Shown: piece after piece, positions 25,395 to 32,106 of the stretch
How positions within the stretch are numbered: the first letter of the stretch is position 1
How the letters are laid out: each line of letters opens with the position of its first letter
Assembly (NCBI GenBank): GCA_003604995.1
Contig: QZJD01000073.1
Coordinates: 1-32,106 of the forward strand
Reading direction: 5' to 3'
Origin: Desulfobulbus sp.
GTDB taxonomy: Bacteria; Desulfobacterota; Desulfobulbia; Desulfobulbales; Desulfobulbaceae
DNA: 32,106 bases
Made by a program: the position numbers and the translations under genes
Notes under the pieces: model-generated
What the model was told of the DNA's origin: nothing
Databases searched by the model: none
What the model saw: only the letters and a program-made list of their open reading frames with translations

Positions 25395-25937
25395 TTATTT
25401 CTTGCGAAACGGCATACCCATCAGACTGAGCAGCTCATACGCTGCCTCGTCGGTCTTGGCTGTTGTCACGATACAGATGTTCATGCCCCGGATCTTGTCG
25501 ATTTTATCATAATCAATCTCCGGGAAAATGATCTGCTCCTTGATACCCAGGGAATAGTTGCCCCGTCCGTCAAAGCCTTTGGTCGAAATGCCCCGAAAGT
25601 CACGGACCCGGGGCAGGGCGATATTGATCAACCGCGACAGAAAATCATACATCCGGTCATGGCGCAAGGTCACCCGGCAGCCGATGGGCATGCCGCTCCG
25701 GAGTTTGAAGGTGGCGATGGACTTTTTGGCCTTGGTCACCACGGCTTTCTGCCCGGCAATCATCGTCAATTCGCCGGCCGCATTCTCCACGACCTTCGGA
25801 TTCTGGACAGCTTCGCCCAATCCCATGTTCAGGACGATCTTTTCGATCCTTGGGATCTCCATGGTATTGGTGAAACCGAATTTTTCCTGAAGCTGTTGCC
25901 TGCAGGTCTTCTCGTAATGTTCTTTCAGCGTTGCCAT
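25395..25937 (-). CDS. rplE: 50S ribosomal protein L5 (uL5)
   Basis: L5 holds 5S rRNA and touches the P-site tRNA. The 180 residues include [39 protein letters not shown], and [20 protein letters not shown]. It follows rplX by 25 bp. Confidence 0.99.
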   Translation of the reverse strand: MATLKEHYEKTCRQQLQEKFGFTNTMEIPRIEKIVLNMGLGEAVQNPKVVENAAGELTMIAGQKAVVTKAKKSIATFKLRSGMPIGCRVTLRHDRMYDFLSRLINIALPRVRDFRGISTKGFDGRGNYSLGIKEQIIFPEIDYDKIDKIRGMNICIVTTAKTDEAAYELLSLMGMPFRKK

Positions 25938-25962
25938 ATGTTACTCCCGAACTGCAGGTGTC

Positions 25963-26301
25963 CTACTTTTTTGCGGTTTGAATGGTTGCCCCGCAGCCCT
26001 TGCAAACCCGTACCTTTGTACCATCTTCCAGCAGCTTCTTGCCGATGCGCACCGTTTTGGTGCATTCCGGACAGACCAGCATCAGATTGGAAATATGCAC
26101 GGATGATTCCTTCTCCAGTATCTGACCCGCCTTTGTCGCATCGGTGGGCTTCATGTGGCGCTTGATCATGTTGATCCGCTCCACCACCGCCCGGTTGGCC
26201 TGTTTGTCAATCTTCAAAACCTTCCCGACACGGCCCTTGTCCTTGCCCGCGATCACTTCGACCTGATCGTTGACCCGCAAATTTGTATATCCTTGCCGCA
26301 T
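25963..26301 (-). CDS. rplX: 50S ribosomal protein L24 (uL24) with zinc-type Cys pairs
   Basis: L24 starts 50S assembly. The 112 residues have the KOW motif ([17 protein letters not shown], 11-27) and in the C-terminal part CPEC and CKGC, two pairs that can bind zinc, as in several Gram-positive and thermophile L24 proteins. E. coli L24 lacks them. Confidence 0.98.
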   Translation of the reverse strand: MRQGYTNLRVNDQVEVIAGKDKGRVGKVLKIDKQANRAVVERINMIKRHMKPTDATKAGQILEKESSVHISNLMLVCPECTKTVRIGKKLLEDGTKVRVCKGCGATIQTAKK

Positions 26302-26354
26302 TTCCTTTTCCTCGTGTACTCGGTATCGAACAGTTCCCCGCTCCGGCTGGCCGG

Positions 26355-26723
26355 TTAGAGGACCTCCGGTGCGAGTGAAATGATTTTCATGAATCCCAGG
26401 GAACGCAGTTCTCTGGCCACCGGTCCGAAAATACGGGTGCCAATGGGCTCTCCGGAATTAGAGAGCAGAACAGCCGCATTTTCATCAAACCTGACCGTGG
26501 TATCCTCAGGTCGCTTGATCTCCTTGACTGTCCGGACCACGACCGCATCAAGTACATCGCCTTTTTTGACCTTGGCGTGCGGGATAGCCTCCTTCACGGT
26601 GACGACGATAACGTCCCCGATGCTTGCGTAACGTCTGCGCGTTCCGCCAAGGACTCTGATGCAGAGCACCTTCTTGGCGCCGGAATTGTCGGCAACATTC
26701 AGTACTGTTTCTGTCTGTATCAT
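26355..26723 (-). CDS. rplN: 50S ribosomal protein L14 (uL14)
   Basis: L14 forms bridge B8 with the 30S. The 122-residue product begins [20 protein letters not shown], with [20 protein letters not shown] and the end [13 protein letters not shown]. It opens the spc part of the cluster, 55 bp after rpsQ. Confidence 0.99.
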   Translation of the reverse strand: MIQTETVLNVADNSGAKKVLCIRVLGGTRRRYASIGDVIVVTVKEAIPHAKVKKGDVLDAVVVRTVKEIKRPEDTTVRFDENAAVLLSNSGEPIGTRIFGPVARELRSLGFMKIISLAPEVL

Positions 26724-26778
26724 AATTTCACCCTATACTTCCTCATGGAACCTTGTCGTTGTTTCGAACAGCGTCCCA

Positions 26779-27039
26779 TCAGGCCGCATGCTGAACTATG
26801 TTCCGAACACGCCAGCGCTTGTTTTTGCTCAGCGGACGGCATTCCTCGATAAGGACGATGTCACCGACATTGCACTCATTGGCCGGATCGTGAGCCATAT
26901 ATTTCACCCGACGCCGAATGAACTTCCCGTACAGTTTATGACGTACTTTCCGTTCAACGAGGACGACAACGCTCTTATCCATGGCGTTGCTGATGACGGC
27001 ACCCTGCCGCGTCTTTCTGGTTTTGTTCGTGTCACTCAT
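26779..27039 (-). CDS. rpsQ: 30S ribosomal protein S17 (uS17)
   Basis: S17 is a primary 16S binder. The 86 residues form an OB fold: [20 protein letters not shown], then the [13 protein letters not shown] loop and [20 protein letters not shown]. It follows rpmC by 36 bp and ends the S10 part. Confidence 0.98.
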   Translation of the reverse strand: MSDTNKTRKTRQGAVISNAMDKSVVVLVERKVRHKLYGKFIRRRVKYMAHDPANECNVGDIVLIEECRPLSKNKRWRVRNIVQHAA

Positions 27040-27075
27040 TCTCTTCAGTCCAGTCGTTAGTTTACTTTAACAGGC

Positions 27076-27267
27076 TCACTTGGCCGAAAATTCTTTCATA
27101 ACCGTCTGCACCCTGGCAATCTCCTTGCGGAGCTGACCAAGTCGCGAAGGATTCTCCATACGGCGGATACCGTTCTGGAACTTCAACTTGGAATAATCCT
27201 CGCGCAGGTCCTTATCCTTTTTCTGGAGTTCAGCCGGACTCATCTTGCGTAAATCATTAGCCTTCAT
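27076..27267 (-). CDS. rpmC: 50S ribosomal protein L29 (uL29)
   Basis: Sixty-three residues of two antiparallel helices at the tunnel exit: [36 protein letters not shown] and [12 protein letters not shown]. Its ATG overlaps the rplP stop by 4 bp. Confidence 0.97.
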   Translation of the reverse strand: MKANDLRKMSPAELQKKDKDLREDYSKLKFQNGIRRMENPSRLGQLRKEIARVQTVMKEFSAK

Positions 27268-27680
27268 ATCCTTGTGTTCCTTGAAATCACTTTTGTCGCA
27301 AACGGCAGTTTATAGCTGGCCAGGGTGAGTGCTTCCATCGCCAGTTCTTCCGGCACGCCGCTCAGCTCATAGAGAACCTTGCCGGGACGGATGACCGCGA
27401 CCCAGTATTCGGGAGCGCCCTTACCTTTACCCATGCGGGTTTCAGCAGGTTTCTTGGTGACCGGCTTGTCCGGAAACACCCGGATCCACATCTTGCCGCC
27501 GCGTTTAATCGTTCTGTTGATCGTAATACGTGCCGCCTCAATATGGGCCGAGGACATCCGGCCACACTCCACCGCCTTCAGCGCATAATCGCCGAAGCTG
27601 ATTTCCGCACCGCGGTTGGCCGTGCCCCGCATGCGGCCCTTGAACTGCTTACGGAATTTTACCTTCTTGGGACTTAGCAT
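27264..27680 (-). CDS. rplP: 50S ribosomal protein L16 (uL16)
   Basis: L16 matures the A-site region of the 50S. The 138 residues open [20 protein letters not shown], with [20 protein letters not shown] and [17 protein letters not shown], whose Arg is hydroxylated in E. coli. It is 75 bp after rpsC and coupled to rpmC. Confidence 0.98.
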   Translation of the reverse strand: MLSPKKVKFRKQFKGRMRGTANRGAEISFGDYALKAVECGRMSSAHIEAARITINRTIKRGGKMWIRVFPDKPVTKKPAETRMGKGKGAPEYWVAVIRPGKVLYELSGVPEELAMEALTLASYKLPFATKVISRNTRI

Positions 27681-27755
27681 TGTCTCTGCTCCTTATCGTG
27701 GAGAATGCACTTTCTGCCGCGGCGGGCTACCGCTGCGACCAGCCGCATTCAACAG

Positions 27756-28409
27756 TTACTGCCCGATCTGTGCCATCTCGGAATCATTAAGCACTTCACC
27801 CTTGAATATCCAGACCTTGACCCCGATAATGCCATAGGTGGTCTTGGCCTCAGCCACGCCGTAGTCAATATCGGCCCTGAGGGTGTGAAGGGGAACCCGT
27901 CCTTCTTTGAACCATTCGGTCCTGGACATTTCCGCACCGCCCAGGCGACCGGAACAGGTGATCTTGACCCCCTGCACTCCGAAACGCAGAGCGGAATTGA
28001 TGGACTTCTTCATTGCCCGGCGAAAGGCAACGCGTCGCTCAAGCTGCATGGCAATATTTTCGGCAACCAGCTGGGCATCGGCCTCCGGCCTCCGCACCTC
28101 CTGGATGTCTATCATGCACTCACGGCCGAACTTCTTTTCGATATCCGATTTCAGGGTCTCGATCTCCGCGCCTTTCTTGCCGATAACAATACCGGGTCGG
28201 GCGGTGAAGAGCTTGATCCTGATCTTATCGCCGGTGCGCTCAATGATGATTCTGGACACCCCCGCATGATAGAGTCGCTTCTTCAAATACTTGCGAATCT
28301 GCTGATCTTCATACAGGTAACGTGAATAGTCTTTGCCCGCGTACCATATTGATTCCCATGTGCGGGTGATATTGAGCCGCAATCCGACGGGATTAACTTT
28401 CTGCCCCAA
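27756..28409 (-). CDS. rpsC: 30S ribosomal protein S3 (uS3)
   Basis: S3 lines the mRNA entry channel. The 217 residues start [20 protein letters not shown], and hold a KH domain ([18 protein letters not shown], about 69-86) and the C-terminal domain with [20 protein letters not shown]. The start codon is TTG, with GGAGG eight bases upstream. It follows rplV by 58 bp. Confidence 0.99.
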   Translation of the reverse strand: MGQKVNPVGLRLNITRTWESIWYAGKDYSRYLYEDQQIRKYLKKRLYHAGVSRIIIERTGDKIRIKLFTARPGIVIGKKGAEIETLKSDIEKKFGRECMIDIQEVRRPEADAQLVAENIAMQLERRVAFRRAMKKSINSALRFGVQGVKITCSGRLGGAEMSRTEWFKEGRVPLHTLRADIDYGVAEAKTTYGIIGVKVWIFKGEVLNDSEMAQIGQ

Positions 28410-28467
28410 GGTGATCCTCCGTTGCCTCTATCTGTTTATCTCAAAACCAGTATTGAACCAGCGAACC

Positions 28468-28800
28468 TTACGCCTCATCAACCACAACGGTGATGTGGCT
28501 GGTCCGCTTCAGAATCCTGCCGGCCCTGCCCATGGGCCGCGGCCGAAACCGCTTCAGCATGGGACCCCCGTCAATCAGAATCTTCTTTACGTACAGGGTA
28601 TCCGTATCAACCTTCTCGGTCTGGATCGCGTTGGCCACAGCGGATTCGATCACCTTGCGCAGCAATCTGGCCCCTTTCTTCGGCATGAACTTGAGAATGG
28701 TGATCGCACTGTCCACATCTTTTCCACGCACCACATCCGCTACAAGTCTCGCCTTCTGGGGTGAAATGCGTATATATTTCGCGACGGCCTTAGTTTCCAT
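28468..28800 (-). CDS. rplV: 50S ribosomal protein L22 (uL22)
   Basis: L22 lines the peptide tunnel. The 110 residues include [19 protein letters not shown] and the hairpin [20 protein letters not shown], whose tip narrows the tunnel. It follows rpsS by 38 bp. Confidence 0.98.
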   Translation of the reverse strand: METKAVAKYIRISPQKARLVADVVRGKDVDSAITILKFMPKKGARLLRKVIESAVANAIQTEKVDTDTLYVKKILIDGGPMLKRFRPRPMGRAGRILKRTSHITVVVDEA

Positions 28801-28838
28801 CGTTATCTCTCCTGGTCGGTTCCTTCAGTTGCGGGCGG

Positions 28839-29114
28839 TTACTTTTTGCCCTTCTTATCAGCGGCATGACCGTAGTAGGTCCTGGTCGGTGAAAATTCGC
28901 CCAGTTTGTGACCGACCATGTTTTCCGATACATAGACCGGAATGAATTTCTTGCCGTTATGGACGGCAAAAGTCAGGCCGACCATATCAGGAGTTATGCC
29001 GGATCTCCGTGACCAGGTTTTGATGACCTTTCTTGAACCAGACTCCTGAGCACTGACAACCTTTTTCTGCAAATGGTCGTCGATAAAAGGACCCTTTTTA
29101 ACTGAGCGGGACAT
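28839..29114 (-). CDS. rpsS: 30S ribosomal protein S19 (uS19)
   Basis: S19 bridges head and 50S with S13. The 91 residues begin [19 protein letters not shown], with [20 protein letters not shown] and [20 protein letters not shown]. It follows rplB by 18 bp. Confidence 0.98.
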   Translation of the reverse strand: MSRSVKKGPFIDDHLQKKVVSAQESGSRKVIKTWSRRSGITPDMVGLTFAVHNGKKFIPVYVSENMVGHKLGEFSPTRTYYGHAADKKGKK

Positions 29115-29132
29115 TCCTATCTCCTCATCTAA

Positions 29133-29957
29133 TTACTTCTTGCGTTTAGTAACGATATCGCGATCAGACCGTTTGTTGTGTCTGGTCTTATAGCCCTTGG
29201 TCGGCATACCCCAGGGCGAACATGGATGACGGCCACCGGAGCTTTTTCCTTCGCCGCCGCCCATGGGATGATCAATGGGGTTCATCGCCACGCCCCGGAC
29301 ATGCGGTCTCTTGCCCAGCCACCGGGTGCGGCCGGCCTTGCCCAGCTTGGCGCTGGCATGCTCAGTGTTGCCGACCTGGCCGATGCAGGCGCGGCACAGC
29401 TTGTTGAACTTGCGGACCTCGCCTGAGGGCAGCTTGACCAGCACATGCGATCCTTCCTTGGCCATGACCTGGGCGGCAGCTCCTGCGCTGCGCACCATCT
29501 GGGCGCCCTTGCCTATTTTCATTTCCACGTTGTGGATAATGGTACCCAGGGGGATATTGATCATGGGCAGGCAGTTGCCCGGCTTGATATCAACATCCTC
29601 GCCGGCGATCACCTGATCGCCTACGGTAAGGCCATTCGGGGCGAGGATATAACTTTTATCGCCGTCAAGATAGGAAAGCAGAGCGATATTGGCGGATCGG
29701 TTGGGATCGTACTCTATGGCGACGACCTTGGCCGATACTCCGGTTTTATTACGTTTCCAGTCGATCAGACGGTATTTTCTCTTGTGTCCGCCTCCGCGAT
29801 GGCGGGCGGTCACCCGGCCGTACGCATTGCGGCCACCGGTGCTTTTGAGGGGGCTCAGGAGGCTCTTCTCAGGCGCCTTATCTGAAATATCGGGCTGGAG
29901 GACCGTTACCTGATGCCGCTTGCCCGCTGACGTCGGTTTATGGGTTTTGATAGCCAT
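29133..29957 (-). CDS. rplB: 50S ribosomal protein L2 (uL2)
   Basis: L2 is needed for subunit joining and peptidyl transfer. The 274 residues have [20 protein letters not shown], the SH3-like core, and the loop [14 protein letters not shown] near residue 230 with the conserved functional His. It follows rplW by 75 bp. Confidence 0.99.
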   Translation of the reverse strand: MAIKTHKPTSAGKRHQVTVLQPDISDKAPEKSLLSPLKSTGGRNAYGRVTARHRGGGHKRKYRLIDWKRNKTGVSAKVVAIEYDPNRSANIALLSYLDGDKSYILAPNGLTVGDQVIAGEDVDIKPGNCLPMINIPLGTIIHNVEMKIGKGAQMVRSAGAAAQVMAKEGSHVLVKLPSGEVRKFNKLCRACIGQVGNTEHASAKLGKAGRTRWLGKRPHVRGVAMNPIDHPMGGGEGKSSGGRHPCSPWGMPTKGYKTRHNKRSDRDIVTKRKK

Positions 29958-30032
29958 TGTTCTTCCCGTTACCTAACCTTTATATAAATTGCTCACTCGG
30001 CTGTTCGTCGCCAAATTCCCTGAAATACCGGC

Positions 30033-30323
30033 TTACAGTTCATCAAGGAAATTGATCTTTCCCTCGGCCAGGGTGACATATGCCTTTTTCCAATCATTGG
30101 AGCGGCCAACCGACTTCACGCCCACGCGCCGTTTCTTGCCGAGGACCTTGGTTGTCCTGACGCGGGCCACCTTGACCTGGAACATGTCCTCAACCGCCTT
30201 CTTGATTTCCACTTTGTTGGCCTGAGGATCAACCTTGAAGGCGACGGTTTCTTGCTGCTCGTGAAGCAGGTTGCTCTTTTCCGTCAGACACGGTTTCTTG
30301 AGTACGCGCTGTAGATCCTTCAT
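30033..30323 (-). CDS. rplW: 50S ribosomal protein L23 (uL23)
   Basis: L23 is the docking point of trigger factor and SRP at the tunnel exit. The 96 residues include RVLKKPCLTEKSNLL, the strand VAFKVDPQANKVEIKKAVE and the basic loop KVLGKKRRVGVKSVGRSNDW. It overlaps rplD by 4 bp. Confidence 0.98.
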   Translation of the reverse strand: MKDLQRVLKKPCLTEKSNLLHEQQETVAFKVDPQANKVEIKKAVEDMFQVKVARVRTTKVLGKKRRVGVKSVGRSNDWKKAYVTLAEGKINFLDEL

Positions 30324-30943
30324 ACCATCAACCTCTCTTCCAACTGTGCAAGGGTGGACTGCTCCAGCATCAGTTTTGAATATTTCAGGATATCGTAGAC
30401 ATTCAATCCCACCGTCGGCAGAACCTTGTAGCCCACCGCATTTCTGGCGGAAAGCGAGAGATTCTGATTGGTGCCGTCGGTGACCACCAGGCAGTTGTCA
30501 AAGTTGAAATTCTTCATCACGTTGACAAACTCCTTGGTCTTAATCTCCGGCATGGTGAACTTGTCCAGGATAACCAGGTTCCCCTCGCTGAAGCGGGCGC
30601 TGAGCGCCATGCGCAGTGCCAGACGCCGAACCTTCTTCGGCAGCTTATAGCTGTAATCGCGAGGTTTGGGTCCGAAGACCACGCCGCCGCCACGCCAAAT
30701 CGGTGAAGTTCTGGAGCCGGAGCGAGCCCGGCCGGTGCCCTTCTGTCGCCAGGGTTTGAGGCCACCACCTCTGACTTCACCACGCGTTTTGGTTGAGGCC
30801 GTACCTTGTCGTCGGTTGGCGCGCTGCATGCAGACAACCTCATGAAGGATGCCCGGCTGCACTTCCACCGCGAAAAGGGCGTCGTTCAATTCCACGTCTC
30901 CGACCTTGGCGGCGGAGGTATTCACTACGTCACAAACTGCCAT
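30320..30943 (-). CDS. rplD: 50S ribosomal protein L4 (uL4)
   Basis: L4 lines the tunnel and in E. coli represses the S10 operon. The 207-residue product has the loop [20 protein letters not shown] and [20 protein letters not shown], and a Rossmann-like rest. It follows rplC by 27 bp. Confidence 0.99.
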   Translation of the reverse strand: MAVCDVVNTSAAKVGDVELNDALFAVEVQPGILHEVVCMQRANRRQGTASTKTRGEVRGGGLKPWRQKGTGRARSGSRTSPIWRGGGVVFGPKPRDYSYKLPKKVRRLALRMALSARFSEGNLVILDKFTMPEIKTKEFVNVMKNFNFDNCLVVTDGTNQNLSLSARNAVGYKVLPTVGLNVYDILKYSKLMLEQSTLAQLEERLMV

Positions 30944-30970
30944 TTGCTTCTCCTCAAACAGCCGAACAGA

Positions 30971-31603
30971 TTAACTTTTAATGAAAATTTTGATCAGGCC
31001 GTTTTTCGCTCCAGGGACGGCTCCGTGCACCAGGAGGATATTTTCATCGGGGCGGATATCGACGATCTTCAGATTCTTCTCAGTGACCAGGTCGTCACCC
31101 ATATGGCCGGGCATCCTTCTGCCCTTGACAACCCTGCTCGGCCACGCACTGCAACCGATGGAACCGGGTGCCCGATGAAACATCGATCCGTGGGTAGCCC
31201 GGCCGCCTTTGAAGCCATGCCGCTTGACCACACCCTGGAAGCCGCGCCCTTTCGAGGTTCCTGATATATGGATCTTATCGCCAATATTCACCAGTTCCTT
31301 AACAGTTACCTGCTGGCCAAGTTCATAGGCTTCAGGATCGCTCACCCTGAACTCGGTGATGTGATAAAAGCCGCCGGCCCCGGAACGCTTGCAATGACCA
31401 GCCTCGGCCTTGTTGAGCCGGGACGGCTTCTTCTCCAGAAAACCGACCTGAATCGCATTGTATCCCTCGCCGGCCATGGTTTTTTTCTGCAGTACCGTAC
31501 AGGGACCGGCCTCAATGACCGTCACCGGAATAGATCGACCCATCTCATTATAGACGCGGGTCATACCTACTTTCCGCCCCAGTATTCCCATTGTTTTCGG
31601 CAT
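30971..31603 (-). CDS. rplC: 50S ribosomal protein L3 (uL3)
   Basis: L3 starts 50S assembly and reaches the peptidyl-transferase centre. The 210 residues show MGILGRKVGMTRVYNEMG, ISGTSKGRGFQGVVKRHGF and RAPGSIGCSAWPSRVVKGR. The start at 31603 has AGGT upstream; a second ATG four codons on has no ribosome site. Confidence 0.98.
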   Translation of the reverse strand: MPKTMGILGRKVGMTRVYNEMGRSIPVTVIEAGPCTVLQKKTMAGEGYNAIQVGFLEKKPSRLNKAEAGHCKRSGAGGFYHITEFRVSDPEAYELGQQVTVKELVNIGDKIHISGTSKGRGFQGVVKRHGFKGGRATHGSMFHRAPGSIGCSAWPSRVVKGRRMPGHMGDDLVTEKNLKIVDIRPDENILLVHGAVPGAKNGLIKIFIKS

Positions 31604-31678
31604 GTGTCTACCTGTCTGCTATATTCTCAATTCACGGCGCCGAACATTCTCCGGCACCCGTCATTTGTGCCGCAAAGG

Positions 31679-31993
31679 TTACGGCAGCTTTATTTCCACA
31701 TCAACCCCGGCGGACAGTTCCAGCTTCATGAGCGAATCAATCGTCTGCTGCGTCGGTTCCAGGATATCGAGAAGCCGGCGGTGCGTCCGCATTTCGAACT
31801 GCTCACGCGACTTCTTGTCAACGTGCGGGGAGCGCAGCACGGTGTACTTGCTGGTGCTGGTCGGCAGCGGAATCGGTCCGGCTACCGTTGCCCCGGTACG
31901 GCGGGCAGTCTCAACAATTTCGCGGGTCGACTGATCAAGCAGCTTATGGTCATACCCTTTCAGTCGAATGCGAATTTTATCTGTCGGGATCAT
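31679..31993 (-). CDS. rpsJ: 30S ribosomal protein S10 (uS10)
   Basis: S10 builds the 30S head and, with NusB, joins antitermination complexes. The 104 residues include [20 protein letters not shown] and [20 protein letters not shown]. It begins 15 bp after the tuf stop and opens the S10 cluster. Confidence 0.99.
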   Translation of the reverse strand: MIPTDKIRIRLKGYDHKLLDQSTREIVETARRTGATVAGPIPLPTSTSKYTVLRSPHVDKKSREQFEMRTHRRLLDILEPTQQTIDSLMKLELSAGVDVEIKLP

Positions 31994-32008
31994 TGTCTCC
32001 TGTTCCTC

Positions 32009-32106
32009 TTACTCGATGATTTTACTGATAACTCCGGCGCCTACTGTCCGGCCGCCCTCGCGGATGGCGAAGCGAAGTCCTTCCTCCATCGCGATCGGCG
32101 TGATCA
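32009..32106 (-). CDS. tuf: Elongation factor Tu, C-terminal fragment (cut by window edge)
   Basis: The last 31 codons read [20 protein letters not shown] and end VISKIIE before TAA, the closing strands of domain 3 of EF-Tu. The rest lies beyond the window. Its place before rpsJ is the usual str-S10 junction. Confidence 0.97.
   Translation of the reverse strand, partial: ITPIAMEEGLRFAIREGGRTVGAGVISKIIE

Overview
The window is almost entirely a conserved bacterial housekeeping block read from the minus strand. Gene order, zinc-type ribosomal proteins, a bacterial-type prolyl-tRNA synthetase and the MEP isoprenoid genes point to a Gram-negative bacterium. I lean towards Desulfobacterota (former Deltaproteobacteria, perhaps Desulfobulbales), but that placement comes from remembered gene order and was not computed. 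No gene supported here lies on the plus strand; the long plus-strand frames are antisense shadows of GC-rich genes.

Right to left (direction of transcription): the last 31 codons of EF-Tu (tuf), then the S10 cluster (rpsJ-rplC-rplD-rplW-rplB-rpsS-rplV-rpsC-rplP-rpmC-rpsQ), the spc cluster (rplN-rplX-rplE-rpsN-rpsH-rplF-rplR-rpsE-rpmD-rplO-secY), map, and the alpha cluster (infA-rpmJ-rpsM-rpsK-rpsD-rpoA-rplQ), which ends in a strong intrinsic terminator at 16761-16796. adk, often found between secY and map, is absent. A YkgJ-type cysteine-cluster gene follows, then a promoter-like site and a second essential block: rpsB-tsf-pyrH-frr-uppS-cdsA-dxr-rseP-tsaB-ispG. This block joins translation (S2, EF-Ts, ribosome recycling), pyrimidine nucleotide supply, and envelope and isoprenoid synthesis. 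Many of its junctions are 4-bp stop/start overlaps.

At 6978-7227 the block is broken by a repeat-rich spacer: a 35-bp imperfect inverted repeat made of hexamers, and a run of 9-mers that enters the 3' end of ispG. Then come proS, a RelA/SpoT-like alarmone enzyme whose hydrolase motifs are visibly degraded although its synthetase keeps an RxKD loop, a small zinc-ribbon plus Smr-like protein, a secreted FKBP-type prolyl isomerase, and a tiny Lys/Cys-rich gene ending at an intrinsic terminator (1386-1427).

Positions 1 to about 1305 look different: clearly AT-richer, with two unfamiliar genes (a putative DNA-binding protein and a four-cysteine lipoprotein), several palindromes, and a 57-bp hairpin (42-98) with the layout of an integron attC site. 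This is the most likely accessory DNA in the window, possibly the edge of a gene-cassette array. No integrase is visible, so that reading is tentative.
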